This document shows positions 49,178-58,544 of a DNA stretch of 64,000 bases, in pieces; positions within the stretch are counted from its first letter, which is position 1, and every line of letters starts with the position of its first letter. Where the stretch lies: contig JAFPUN010000015.1 of the NCBI GenBank assembly GCA_017395365.1, positions 1 to 64,000 on the forward strand. The letters run 5' to 3'. The DNA is from Bacteroidales bacterium. GTDB lineage: Bacteria; Bacteroidota; Bacteroidia; Bacteroidales; F082. The notes beneath the pieces are model-generated. The model did no database searches. It saw only the letters and a program-made list of their open reading frames with translations, and was not told the DNA's origin. Made by a program: the position numbers and the translations under genes.

Positions 49178-50305
49178 TTAGGCGTTGAGCATGACAGGCA
49201 TGAGCAGCATAAGCAGGTCCTCGGCTTCATTCTCATTCTCGCTGGGGATGATGATACCGGCACGGTTGGGGGCCGACATCTCAATCTTCACCATCTCGGA
49301 GTCGAAGTTGGCAAGCATCTCTTGCAGGAAGCGCGAGTTGAAGCCAATCTCCATATCATCGCCCTGATAGCTGCAGGTGAGGCGCTCCTTGGCTTCGTTG
49401 TAGAAGTCGATATCTTCAGCGGTCAAGGTAAGCTCTTGGCCAGCGATGCGGAAACGCACCTGGTGCGTGGCCTTGCTGGAGAACACAGCCACACGACGGA
49501 TGGCCGACAAGAAGGTCTGACGGTCGATGGTCAGCTGGTTGGGGTTGTTCTTCGGGATGACGGCGTCATAGTTGGGATAGCGGCCTTCGATGAGGCGGCA
49601 GATCAACACATAGTCGCCAAAGACGAACGAGGCGTTGGTCTTGTTGAACTCGATACGCACCGGCTCGTCGGCAAGGGTGGCCAGGATGTTCTTCAACTGG
49701 TTGATGGGTTTCTTGGGCATGATGAACGAAGCCACCATGTCAGACTTGACATCCATCCTTCTGTAACGCACCAGCTTGTGGGCATCGGTGGCGACGAAGG
49801 TGAGGAAATTCTCGTTCATCTCCATGAGCACGCCCGACATGATAGGACGAATCTCATCCACACCCGTGGCGAAGACGGTCTTCTCGAAGCCCTTGGCCAA
49901 GACATCGGCGGGAATCTCCCAAGTCGAGGTGTCGGTCATGGCGGGCAGTTGCGGGAACTCGTCGCTCTTGTGACCTGCCAGTTTGTAGCGACCTTCACCA
50001 GCGATCAGCTCGACGGCAAGGGTGTTGTTGTCGATGGCAATGGTGATCGGCACATCGGGGAAGTTCTTCATGATTTCGAGCAACAGGCGTGCGGGAATCG
50101 TCACCTCACCCGTGCCGTCCACCATGTCGGGCACCATGCTGACCGACATCGTCACATCGAGGTCGGAGGTCGTGATTTTCAGTTCGTTTTCAGTCAACTG
50201 GAACAGGAAGTCATCCAAAATCGGCAAGGTGTTCTTTGAACCGATAACGCCACTCAAGGCCTGGAGATTCTTCAAAAGCTTAAGGCTTGATACTATGAAT
50301 TTCAT
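49178..50305 (-). CDS. dnaN: DNA polymerase III beta subunit (sliding clamp)
   Basis: A 375-residue protein of normal length, three clamp domains in tandem. MKFIVSSLKLLKNLQALSGV, GEGRYKLAGHKSDEFPQLPA and LVRYRRMDVKSDMVASFIMP fit the family, and LPILDDFLFQLTENELKITT the first domain. It encircles DNA and tethers polymerase. It lies 33 bases upstream of parC on the same strand, so the two may be one operon. Confidence 0.97.
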   Translation of the reverse strand: MKFIVSSLKLLKNLQALSGVIGSKNTLPILDDFLFQLTENELKITTSDLDVTMSVSMVPDMVDGTGEVTIPARLLLEIMKNFPDVPITIAIDNNTLAVELIAGEGRYKLAGHKSDEFPQLPAMTDTSTWEIPADVLAKGFEKTVFATGVDEIRPIMSGVLMEMNENFLTFVATDAHKLVRYRRMDVKSDMVASFIMPKKPINQLKNILATLADEPVRIEFNKTNASFVFGDYVLICRLIEGRYPNYDAVIPKNNPNQLTIDRQTFLSAIRRVAVFSSKATHQVRFRIAGQELTLTAEDIDFYNEAKERLTCSYQGDDMEIGFNSRFLQEMLANFDSEMVKIEMSAPNRAGIIIPSENENEAEDLLMLLMPVMLNA

Positions 50306-50400
50306 ATCGTTAGGTTTTTATTAATCTTTCTTTTTTGAATCGGTAAAAATACGAATAAAAATGGAATACGCAGGACTATTTTTCGAAAAAAACTGAATTT

Positions 50401-53400
50401 TTATAGGCCGCCCACGGTCAGTCCGGCATATTTCAGCCGGTTCAGGAAGTCGAGCATCGACTCGTAGGGCACCGCCACATATTGGAAGTGCTTGTCATCC
50501 TTGGTGCGCGTACGGACTTTCTCCTTGGTGTCGTACATCTTCTGGTTGATATCGCCATAGGTGGCATGCACCTGAAGCTGTCCATCGCCGCTGTTGTAGT
50601 TAATATAGGTCTGGAACATGTCGTTCTGGAAATAATAGGTGATATTACCCAAACGACGGTCGAAGACCACGCAGCCGTCCACATACTTGTTGACGATATG
50701 GTTGCCGAAGCTACCCAGACCGATCTTGCCCACCGAGACGAAGGCATGCATCTTGTCGTTCCACACCATCTTCAAGTCAGGGATAACGATGGTATTGCAG
50801 TAGAAGTCGGACGATTCCATGGGGGGATAGCCTGCCAGCTCTATATTCGTCTTCAGCTCTTGTGTCTTCTCCTCTGTGTTTTCGGAACGGAAATAGTCGA
50901 GATAACCCGTTTGGGTCAAATCGATGGAAGCTCCTTCCATATTGGCGTAGACATCAGCCATGGCCGCCATCACGTCGTCGTCGAAGACGGGGGCATTGAA
51001 CACATTGACGCCCTGCAAGACAAGGCTATCGTTCGGGTATTGCGTATAGTCGCCAAAGACGATGAATTTGGCCAAAGGCGTGTCGAAGCCCAAGTCGGTG
51101 GTGCAGTGGCCGTTGATGACGCCACGCGAATCGAGTTCGAGACGGGCATCATATTGCGTCGTATCGGTCACCACGAAGCGCAGGCTGTCGGCATTGAACC
51201 AAAGTATGCCATTGCTCGGGGCGGCATCGTCGAGGTCTTTCCTACCCGCAAGCGGCGTGAGGAACGAGCCAAAGTAGCCGCCATCGATAGCCAACTCATA
51301 ATAAAGGCCGTTGCACATGTTAGGTTCACTCTCGCGGATACGGTCGATGTCGATGGGGATGCGGATATCCGCCGGATTGACATGCGTCGCCGAAGCAAAC
51401 CAATGGTTGAGCGAAGCAATGGTGTCTTGCTCAGTCTCCAAACCCCATCTTGGGTCGCCCGGACCGAAATCGTCAAGATTCAAAAACGTCGAGTCATTCT
51501 GATCCTCTTCTCCATCGATGAGTTCAGGCTCCTGGACCACAATGGTTATAGGTTTAGGTTCCTCAAAGGCGAGCATGGCATATTGGCCGTCGAAATAGCC
51601 CAACTTCTCGGTAGCTTCCAAAATGAGACGGCCTTGGAAACCGAATTGCGTGCTCAACTTAAATTCAGCAGTGTCCGCGATATGGGCATAGCCATGCGTG
51701 ACGCCCCCGACAGGCACGATGGTGTCGACTTTGACAGGTGTGTTTACACCTCCGGCATCGGTGTAGTCCCATGTACCTTGCGCATCATAGTAGTTGCGGC
51801 TGTGGATGTTGACGACCGCATCTTTATAAAGGTGGAAACGGTTGAGCGTGTCGGCCAACAGGTCGCCGTTCACAGGTTCCAGTTTCGACTCAGCGTTGAT
51901 GTCAACATCATGCGTATAAGGGAACACTGCGGCATCGGCCACACGGATGATCTTCACGTCGTGAGCGTGGATGATGTAGTTGGTCATGTCATACTCTGCA
52001 TTCATGCTGTAGAACTGCAGCGAGTCCTGATCAGGCACCAACGAGATGAACTTGGACGCGTTGTTGTGGATGGCAAGCAGTTCCTCGTGGGTGGTGGCGG
52101 TGGCATAGTCGCCGAAGGTCTCCACGGGGTTGTAGAGATGCAGGTTGTTGGTGGCCATATCCCACTCGGCTTCTTTCAGCGAACAGATGTATTGGTTCAT
52201 CGGGAAGTCGAGGCTACTGTTCTGGTCAAGATAGTCGTATTTCACTTTTTGTGCGTCGAAGTCGACATTGGCGCGGTAGTTTGTGGCGGCGAAGGCCACA
52301 TTGGCCGTATCGGCCGAATAGAGCAGGAAGTTGGCAGAGTCGGCCACAAAGGTCCTGGAGTCCAAGGCGAAATGGTCGGAGTCGAACTCCGTCAAGCCGA
52401 AGCGCAGCTTACCATCAGCGGAATAGCCGTCGGGAGCCAGCACTGTCTTACCCGTGAAGTAGGTGTCGCCATACATGCAGATGGGGTTGTCGATGGTCTC
52501 GGTGGTCAACTCGGGCGCACGCACATCCCATTTCAGTCGTAAGGCATCGGCCGAGGCCATGGGGAAGCCTGTACCGTCTTCTCTCGGCACCATCTTGAAC
52601 TGGTTGGTGATGGCAGTCACCGAATCGAGGTAAAACATGAACTGATCCGACTTGAAGGCAGAGGTCTGGTAGTCGAGCTTACCCTCGCCAAAGAACCCGC
52701 TTCCTGAGAGGAACACCTTGTTATGGAAACGTCCCAAGTCGCCGTACAAGGGATACGACTGCGTCTCATCCTCACCAATCTGGTGGATGAAGCCCAGCGA
52801 GAAGTCCTCCATGACGACAAGCGGCTGTACGATGTTGGGCATGATGCCGCCCGACACCAACTCGCCTTCAAACTTCACCCGCTTCATCGAGAGGTCGTTC
52901 AGGCTATCCACCTCGAAAGGATACACCGTATAGAAGAACTTGCCTTCGAGGTCGTCAGCCGTCATCACCGAGTCGACAGCCCCGGGATGGAACACGCCGC
53001 CGTTGATTTTCCGGTAGAACTTGAAGCCCTCGGCATCGCTGTGGAAGATGGGATAGTCAGGCGTCTCATAACGGCTCGACTTGTTGTCGCCATGGTCGAT
53101 GTCCAAACGTCCCTTCAGTCGTTCCAAGGTGCCATCGACGGGAATCACGTGGTTGTCGTAGCGGGCATAGAAACGCAACGAGTCGATCTTCTTCATATCG
53201 ATCGAAAAGTTCTCATAATTGAACTCACTGTCTTTGGTAAAGAACTCAAACATACCCGCCAAGATGCCGCCCGAGAACCTGAAGTTCTGGTCTTTGGTGA
53301 AGGTGATGCGAGCCAAGTCGGGCGCGATGACCACACGCTTGCGGTCGCTCAATGAAATGGCGGCACCCTCGTAGCCATCGATTTGGCTCGTGATGCCATA

Positions 53401-55092
53401 AACCAACAAGTCGTTGGTGTGGAGGTCAAGACGAAGGTTGGGCTGACGGTTGGTGGTGACGGTGTGTATCTTGATGACATCGTAGTCGATGGTCTCACGG
53501 TACGAGTCGACCACATCGAAAAAACGCGGCAAAGCCGTGGCCCATTTGGTCTCGGAGTCATACTCCACATAACCTTCTGCCTGCAGTCGGAGCAACAACG
53601 AGATAACCTGCTCGATGGGATAGTGGAGGTAGGAAGCCAAGTCGCCCACGGCGAACTTCACCTGCCGGTCCACATTGTCGAAACCTTGTAGGAATTTCTC
53701 GATACGAATCATCGGATGCGACGCGTCAAGTCCTTGCAACCGCTTGAAGTCGTCGTGACGGAAATAGTTGACCGACACCACGTCGCCCTCACTCGTCGGG
53801 TTGACGCCCTCCATCCTCCTAAAGTCCACCTGGTTGCCGTCAATGTCCCAATACATGGCCTCGACGAAGATGTCGACACCATGGAAATAGTCGTGGAACG
53901 GCCCGTCGCCGAAGTCCTTCTCGGAGCGGAAGATCATCATCTTACGGGTCTTATTGTCGTAGCGGAAGCCCAAGTCGTTGTGATAGATGGAGTCCCATTG
54001 CGCACCTGGCACCGTGTCTTGCAGATAGAGGCGCATGGCCGCATTGTCGGAGACCAAGAGTTCGTCCATCGACATAAGGAAGCGCGGGGCTTGCACCCTC
54101 ACGACTTCCCTACCCTCTTGACGAAAATGGAAGACGGCCTTGTTGTTGACGCCACCAAACACATCGACCTGGTTGCCCATCATACCGATGCCGCCCTCAA
54201 AGTCGATGTTGCGCATCAGGTTCTTGATCTCATAGTCACTACGATACGACTTCACCCGAGGGAACATGGTCTTCTCGTTAGGCGCATTCACCAGCACCTT
54301 ATCCTCATAGCGGCACAAGATGTCCTGATCGAAATGCTGGCGCTCGTGGAAGATGACCGAGTCGATGGCATATTCCGAGCGGTTGAGATCGAGGCGATAA
54401 AAGTCGGGCAAGGTGACATAGACCTTGTCGGCCGGGATGTCGAAACGCGACCAATCGGCGCGACCGCCCATGCCCTCCCAATGGTTGTCGTCCAGATAAT
54501 AGACACCTTTGGTATTCTTGAGTAGCGACTCGTCTTTTTGCGACATCAAGGCCAAGGTACCATCGATGCTCAACTCGAAACGCTCCTTCGAAGGAAAACT
54601 CCACAAGGCATCGCGCACGGTCCACTTGGAGTTGCCTTTGGCCGACAGCACCTTGTCGACGAAGATGTTGCGACATGAAGCCAGATACTTGTCCATGCCG
54701 TTCATCGACTTCTGCGCCTTCGCGTTGGTAAAGGTCAGCCAGTTGCTCACATCGGAATGCGTCAGTCCGCCCGTAGGAATCCTCTGCAACACCTCCACCA
54801 GGTTGAAGATGTTGGCATAACCCTTGCCTCCACTCTTGGCATGCAACAGGTTGCAAAGCCCGATGATGGTATTGGCCTCGCTATCGGAATAATAGCTATT
54901 CCATACCCCTCCAAAACCCTTCATGATGACAGCGGCTTCCTCTCGGTCCTGCTTCGAAGTAGAAGAGTTAAGATAGGTGGACAACTCGCCGACAAAGGCA
55001 CTCTTGTCCGTCGAGAAATGACCCTGCGCGAAGGCTGAAGTCAGCCCAAAAAACAGGGTCAAGGCAATGATAAGGATTCCTTTTTTCATCAC
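50401..55092 (-). CDS. Large exported protein of unknown function, 1563 aa
   Basis: MMKKGILIIALTLFFGLTSAFAQ contains a signal peptide (the last six residues mark the cleavage site). The N-terminal 200 residues are helical (FVGELSTYLNSSTSKQDREE; LLHAKSGGKGYANIFNLVEV). The remaining 1300 are beta-rich with repeating segments of Asp/Asn-Ser and Tyr/Phe (FKFYRKINGGVFHPGAVDSV; LLYSADTANVAFAATNYRAN), resembling a stacked beta-solenoid or a scaffold, without a clear barrel-type C-terminus. No catalytic motif recognised. It lies just upstream of dnaN, and prmA lies 20 bases upstream of it on the same strand. Length and single signal peptide suggest an envelope or surface protein, perhaps one of the large conserved Bacteroidales unknowns. 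Confidence 0.75.
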   Translation of the reverse strand: MMKKGILIIALTLFFGLTSAFAQGHFSTDKSAFVGELSTYLNSSTSKQDREEAAVIMKGFGGVWNSYYSDSEANTIIGLCNLLHAKSGGKGYANIFNLVEVLQRIPTGGLTHSDVSNWLTFTNAKAQKSMNGMDKYLASCRNIFVDKVLSAKGNSKWTVRDALWSFPSKERFELSIDGTLALMSQKDESLLKNTKGVYYLDDNHWEGMGGRADWSRFDIPADKVYVTLPDFYRLDLNRSEYAIDSVIFHERQHFDQDILCRYEDKVLVNAPNEKTMFPRVKSYRSDYEIKNLMRNIDFEGGIGMMGNQVDVFGGVNNKAVFHFRQEGREVVRVQAPRFLMSMDELLVSDNAAMRLYLQDTVPGAQWDSIYHNDLGFRYDNKTRKMMIFRSEKDFGDGPFHDYFHGVDIFVEAMYWDIDGNQVDFRRMEGVNPTSEGDVVSVNYFRHDDFKRLQGLDASHPMIRIEKFLQGFDNVDRQVKFAVGDLASYLHYPIEQVISLLLRLQAEGYVEYDSETKWATALPRFFDVVDSYRETIDYDVIKIHTVTTNRQPNLRLDLHTNDLLVYGITSQIDGYEGAAISLSDRKRVVIAPDLARITFTKDQNFRFSGGILAGMFEFFTKDSEFNYENFSIDMKKIDSLRFYARYDNHVIPVDGTLERLKGRLDIDHGDNKSSRYETPDYPIFHSDAEGFKFYRKINGGVFHPGAVDSVMTADDLEGKFFYTVYPFEVDSLNDLSMKRVKFEGELVSGGIMPNIVQPLVVMEDFSLGFIHQIGEDETQSYPLYGDLGRFHNKVFLSGSGFFGEGKLDYQTSAFKSDQFMFYLDSVTAITNQFKMVPREDGTGFPMASADALRLKWDVRAPELTTETIDNPICMYGDTYFTGKTVLAPDGYSADGKLRFGLTEFDSDHFALDSRTFVADSANFLLYSADTANVAFAATNYRANVDFDAQKVKYDYLDQNSSLDFPMNQYICSLKEAEWDMATNNLHLYNPVETFGDYATATTHEELLAIHNNASKFISLVPDQDSLQFYSMNAEYDMTNYIIHAHDVKIIRVADAAVFPYTHDVDINAESKLEPVNGDLLADTLNRFHLYKDAVVNIHSRNYYDAQGTWDYTDAGGVNTPVKVDTIVPVGGVTHGYAHIADTAEFKLSTQFGFQGRLILEATEKLGYFDGQYAMLAFEEPKPITIVVQEPELIDGEEDQNDSTFLNLDDFGPGDPRWGLETEQDTIASLNHWFASATHVNPADIRIPIDIDRIRESEPNMCNGLYYELAIDGGYFGSFLTPLAGRKDLDDAAPSNGILWFNADSLRFVVTDTTQYDARLELDSRGVINGHCTTDLGFDTPLAKFIVFGDYTQYPNDSLVLQGVNVFNAPVFDDDVMAAMADVYANMEGASIDLTQTGYLDYFRSENTEEKTQELKTNIELAGYPPMESSDFYCNTIVIPDLKMVWNDKMHAFVSVGKIGLGSFGNHIVNKYVDGCVVFDRRLGNITYYFQNDMFQTYINYNSGDGQLQVHATYGDINQKMYDTKEKVRTRTKDDKHFQYVAVPYESMLDFLNRLKYAGLTVGGL

Positions 55093-55112
55093 TTCATAAT
55101 ATTACAAACCCA

Positions 55113-55940
55113 TTATTTAACAAATTCAGCAGCCACCCAATTGTTGCGACTCAAATGACGGCAATAACGCAGGCCCAAACGGGCTGCCTCGTCTTGAATC
55201 GACGGCAGGTCTTCGGTATAGAAGCCGCTGAAAAAGATGTGCGCGCCTAGGTTCATCGCATCATAATAATAATGCATGTCGCGCAAGAGGATGTTGCGGT
55301 TGATATTGGCCAAAACGACATCGAATTTCCCGTTGATGGCCAAAGCATCACCGAGCACGATTTCGATGTCGGAGATGCCATTCAACTCGCAGTTGGTAAA
55401 GGCGTTACGATAGGCCCACTCGTCATTGTCGATGGCCACGGTATGGGCTGCGCCAAGTTTCTTGGCGAGGATGGCCAACACCGCCGTACCGCTACCCATA
55501 TCAAGCACCGATTTCCCTTGGAAGTCGGTCTCCAGCATCAGCTGGATGATCTGGGCGGTCGTTTCGTGGTTGGCCGTGCCAAACGACATCTTGGGTTCGA
55601 TGACCAGGTCGAACTCGAAGCTCGGGTCGGGCTCATGGAAGGGAGCACGCACACGGCAGCGCTCGTTGACCACCACGGGTTGGTAGGAAGCCTCCCACAA
55701 CTCATTCCAGTCCTTGTCGGGCATCTCCTCCACATTCAGCAGCTGGACGCCAACAAAAGCGGGGTCAGTGAGCAGGTCCTCCACCGTGATGTCATCACGA
55801 TGCTCTACCGTGCAATAGGCTTTCATCACATGTGCCTCGTCCATGAACGAGTCGAAGCCTATCTCGGCCAGCATGGTCACCAGCATGTCGTGCTGAATGT
55901 CGGATGACGGCGCCGTAAAACTGTATTCAAGTGTTTTCAT
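55113..55940 (-). CDS. prmA: Ribosomal protein L11 methyltransferase
   Basis: A 275-residue SAM-dependent enzyme that methylates L11 lysines. MSFGTANHETTAQIIQLMLE and SVLDMGSGTAVLAILAKKLG form the SAM-binding site, DNDEWAYRNAFTNCELNGIS binds the adenosine, and VVLANINRNILL is the family's catalytic NxxxN-like segment. The N-terminal substrate-recognition domain (about residues 1-75) is present. Its start overlaps the tpiA stop by 4 bp. Confidence 0.93.
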   Translation of the reverse strand: MKTLEYSFTAPSSDIQHDMLVTMLAEIGFDSFMDEAHVMKAYCTVEHRDDITVEDLLTDPAFVGVQLLNVEEMPDKDWNELWEASYQPVVVNERCRVRAPFHEPDPSFEFDLVIEPKMSFGTANHETTAQIIQLMLETDFQGKSVLDMGSGTAVLAILAKKLGAAHTVAIDNDEWAYRNAFTNCELNGISDIEIVLGDALAINGKFDVVLANINRNILLRDMHYYYDAMNLGAHIFFSGFYTEDLPSIQDEAARLGLRYCRHLSRNNWVAAEFVK

Positions 55941-56716
55941 TCTTCGCCGATATGTGAGGCTTGGTTGCAGATGGAGACGAAGTCTTCAGCCTTCAAGGAG
56001 GCGCCACCAATCAGGCCGCCGTCGACATCAGGTTGCGAGAAGAGCTCGGTGGCGTTCTTGGCATTGCAGCTGCCACCATAGAGGATACGGATTTCGTCGG
56101 CAGTGGCCTCATCGTAATGCTCCTTGATGAGTGAGCGGATGTAGGCATGCATCTCCTGTGCCTGCTCGGGGGTAGCGGTCTTGCCTGTGCCGATGGCCCA
56201 GACGGGTTCGTAAGCGATGATGGCGTCGTAGATGGCGTCGCCGTCAAGGTGGAACAATCCTTTTTCCAGTTGTTCCTTGACCACTTCAAAATGGCGACCG
56301 GCCTCACGCTCCTCAAGCACCTCGCCGACGCAATAGATGGGCGACATATTATTCTCGATCACGCGGTTGATCTTCTCGGCCAGAATCTCGTTGGTCTCGC
56401 CAAAATATTTCCTGCGCTCGCTGTGTCCCACAATGCAATAGTCCACATCGATGGACTTCAACATCTTGGCCGACACCTCGCCCGTGTAGGCGCCCTTGTC
56501 GAATGCGCTGCAGTTCTGTGCGCCCACATTGAAGCGCTGCTCGTCAAATTCAAAATCGGTAAGCAATTCAAGATAAGGGAATGGCGGGCAGATGATGACT
56601 TCACAATTCAGTTCATCCTGTTCGTCAAGGCGGTCGAGGATATCGTCGACCAAGGTCTGGGCCTCATCAAATGTGAGGTTCATTTTCCAGTTTCCTGCTA
56701 CAATCTTACTTCTCAT
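55937..56716 (-). CDS. tpiA: Triosephosphate isomerase
   Basis: A 259-residue TIM barrel. RSKIVAGNWKMNLTFDEAQT contains the catalytic Lys; CIVGHSERRKYFGE the catalytic His; YEPVWAIGTGKTATPEQAQE the catalytic Glu and the flexible loop 6. It interconverts dihydroxyacetone phosphate and glyceraldehyde 3-phosphate in glycolysis. It overlaps prmA by 4 bp and has a clear TATCTTTG promoter upstream. Confidence 0.97.
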   Translation of the reverse strand: MRSKIVAGNWKMNLTFDEAQTLVDDILDRLDEQDELNCEVIICPPFPYLELLTDFEFDEQRFNVGAQNCSAFDKGAYTGEVSAKMLKSIDVDYCIVGHSERRKYFGETNEILAEKINRVIENNMSPIYCVGEVLEEREAGRHFEVVKEQLEKGLFHLDGDAIYDAIIAYEPVWAIGTGKTATPEQAQEMHAYIRSLIKEHYDEATADEIRILYGGSCNAKNATELFSQPDVDGGLIGGASLKAEDFVSICNQASHIGEE

Positions 56717-56746
56717 GGTGCTTTTTTTATGAATGTTTTAAAACTA

Positions 56747-56754
56747 CAAAGATA
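56747..56754 (-). promoter_or_regulatory. -7 element of tpiA (TATCTTTG)
   Basis: The - strand reads TATCTTTG, 30 bases before the tpiA ATG. It is divergent from the + strand promoter 31 bases away. Confidence 0.65.
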
Positions 56755-56784
56755 CAATTTTTTCTATTACTCAACGATTTTTTC

Positions 56785-56792
56785 TACCTTTG
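56785..56792 (+). promoter_or_regulatory. -7 element of the outer-membrane protein gene (TACCTTTG)
   Basis: TACCTTTG fits TAnnTTTG, 25 bases before the ATG at 56818. Confidence 0.6.
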
Positions 56793-56817
56793 CATTTCAA
56801 ATCAAAAACACTTCGAA

Positions 56818-57573
56818 ATGAAAAATGCATTGGTTCTATTTGTCGCTGTTATGTTGGCCAATCTATGTCACGCCCAAGACGAGCTCCCCGCCCTCGTCCC
56901 CGACCGCCCAGGCATGAGTTGGGGCGCCGAAGTGACGCCTCACCATAAAGTCATCTGGGACAACGGCTTCGGCTATGAGAAGTCTACCGATGGGGCAAAA
57001 ACTATCAAGCTCAGCAGCGCCATGTTCCGCTATGGCCTGTTCGAAAATATGGAGCTACGCGTCGGTTCCGAATTCCTGTTGAATAAGGAAGACGGCACCC
57101 AAAAGCCGACCTTTGGCATTGCACCTCTGGCCATAGGCGCAAAAATCAAGCTCTACGAAGGCTCGGGCATCCTGCCATCAGTAGGCGTGCTGGCCGAATT
57201 CCGTTCTCCGCATGTCGGGACAAAAGACCAACTCCCCTCCTATCTTGCCCCGTCAGCCTATCTGCTCTTCGAGCACAGCATCGGCGAGCGTTTCTGGCTT
57301 TGCTACAACGCCGGACTAGAATGGGATGGCGAGACAGCCGAACCCACAACATTCCTTGCCTTGGCCATAGGATGCAACATCACGGAAGGTCTCGGAACCT
57401 ATATAGAAAGCTACAACTACCTCAATGCGGAAGGGAGCCAACACATGGCCGAAATAGGTTTCACTTGGCTGGTGTCGCGCCGTGTTCAGCTCGACATTGA
57501 AACCGACCTCGACCTGTTGAATCTGGGGAAATACTATAGCGTAGGCTGCGGTGTCTCTTGGCTCATCAACTAA
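56818..57573 (+). CDS. Outer-membrane transporter-like protein (PF13557 type)
   Basis: A 251-residue exported protein. Signal peptide MKNALVLFVAVMLANLCHA is followed by DELPALVPDRPGMSWGAEVT, the N-terminal pattern of the 'MetA-pathway of phenol degradation' barrel family. Alternating beta strands run to a short C-terminus (YYSVGCGVSWLIN). Substrate unknown. It is the only rightward gene among the leftward genes here, converging with the esterase gene (3 bases apart). Confidence 0.75.
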   Translation: MKNALVLFVAVMLANLCHAQDELPALVPDRPGMSWGAEVTPHHKVIWDNGFGYEKSTDGAKTIKLSSAMFRYGLFENMELRVGSEFLLNKEDGTQKPTFGIAPLAIGAKIKLYEGSGILPSVGVLAEFRSPHVGTKDQLPSYLAPSAYLLFEHSIGERFWLCYNAGLEWDGETAEPTTFLALAIGCNITEGLGTYIESYNYLNAEGSQHMAEIGFTWLVSRRVQLDIETDLDLLNLGKYYSVGCGVSWLIN

Positions 57574-57576
57574 ACC

Positions 57577-58536
57577 TCATTTCACCCGGATCTTCCTACC
57601 CTTCCACAACTTGGTGGTTTTCTTGAATTTGTTGAGTTTGCACAAGATGGATACCGTGGTGTAGTTCTCCACCGCGATGGAGGCTAATGTGTCCCCCTTC
57701 TTGACCACATAGTATTTCTTCCGCTCCCGAAGTGGAGGATAGACCGCCTCTACGATGTTCACGGTAAAATTGGGGTCAAAGCCTTCATAGGCCAACTCCA
57801 GCAACTCATTGGTCATGAAATATGACCTATTGACCCGCCGGTCTTTGTCTTTCAGTGAGTGGGAGAACAGCCACTCGTAGGTCTGGTCGAGGTAAAACAC
57901 CCGTGCCAAGCGCGAATGGTTCACGCCTTCGAGACGGTCGTAAATGAGACGGGTAGTGTCGCCGCACGCTCGTATGGAGTCGACCACACGGTCGGAGCAT
58001 TGCACCGGCACCAGATTATCGGCCGTGCCATGAATGATCCATAGCGGTAAAGTGGTCAAGCTACACAGTTCCTTGCCCGAAGCACCACCACACATCGCCA
58101 TGACAGCAGCCACCCGTTCGGGATAAGCCGTCGCCACATCCAAGGCACCATAGCCACCCATACTCATGCCCAACACATAGAAACGGTTGGTATCGACCTT
58201 GTAATGGTCGTCAACCCAGTCGTACAAGGCCATCACCCTATTGGGTTCCCAGGCTTGCTGGGCTTGAGGCGCCACCACGATGGCATTGATGGGGCGACCC
58301 TTCATCAAGGCATGGATACTGCCATAGCGAAGTACCATCTCCAACGAGTCGCCACTCAAGCTCTTGCCGTGCAAGAACATCACCAAGGGCAACTCCTCCG
58401 CCTTGTTATAATTGTCGGGAAGATAAAGCCAGAAATCGTACCCTTCCTCAACGAAACCACGGCATGCCATCAACTGGGCCATCGAAGTCAACGGCAGCAT
58501 GAGCAGCATCAATATGAGGAAGAGCAGCTTTTTCAT
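57577..58536 (-). CDS. Exported esterase/hydrolase with C-terminal LysM domain
   Basis: A 319-residue exported protein. Signal peptide MKKLLFLILMLLMLPLTSMA. The alpha/beta-hydrolase core has VMFLHGKS (oxyanion), LGMSMGGYGALD (nucleophile elbow G-M-S-M-G), IIHGTADNLVPVQ (acid) and GVNHSRLAR (His), so the triad looks complete; it is closest to Est-type PhoPQ/feruloyl-like esterases. A LysM module (YYVVKKGDTLASIAVENYTT, about residues 275-315) binds peptidoglycan or chitin. The esterase-LysM order is uncommon and suggests a cell-wall-tethered esterase. Confidence 0.88.
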   Translation of the reverse strand: MKKLLFLILMLLMLPLTSMAQLMACRGFVEEGYDFWLYLPDNYNKAEELPLVMFLHGKSLSGDSLEMVLRYGSIHALMKGRPINAIVVAPQAQQAWEPNRVMALYDWVDDHYKVDTNRFYVLGMSMGGYGALDVATAYPERVAAVMAMCGGASGKELCSLTTLPLWIIHGTADNLVPVQCSDRVVDSIRACGDTTRLIYDRLEGVNHSRLARVFYLDQTYEWLFSHSLKDKDRRVNRSYFMTNELLELAYEGFDPNFTVNIVEAVYPPLRERKKYYVVKKGDTLASIAVENYTTVSILCKLNKFKKTTKLWKGRKIRVK

Positions 58537-58544
58537 AACTTACC

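Noticed and set aside
50482-52542. A 686-codon open frame antisense to the 1563-residue gene
   Set aside because: Same cause. It has a shadow-like composition (His/Val/Gly-rich) with no signal peptide or motif, and the - strand gene is complete.
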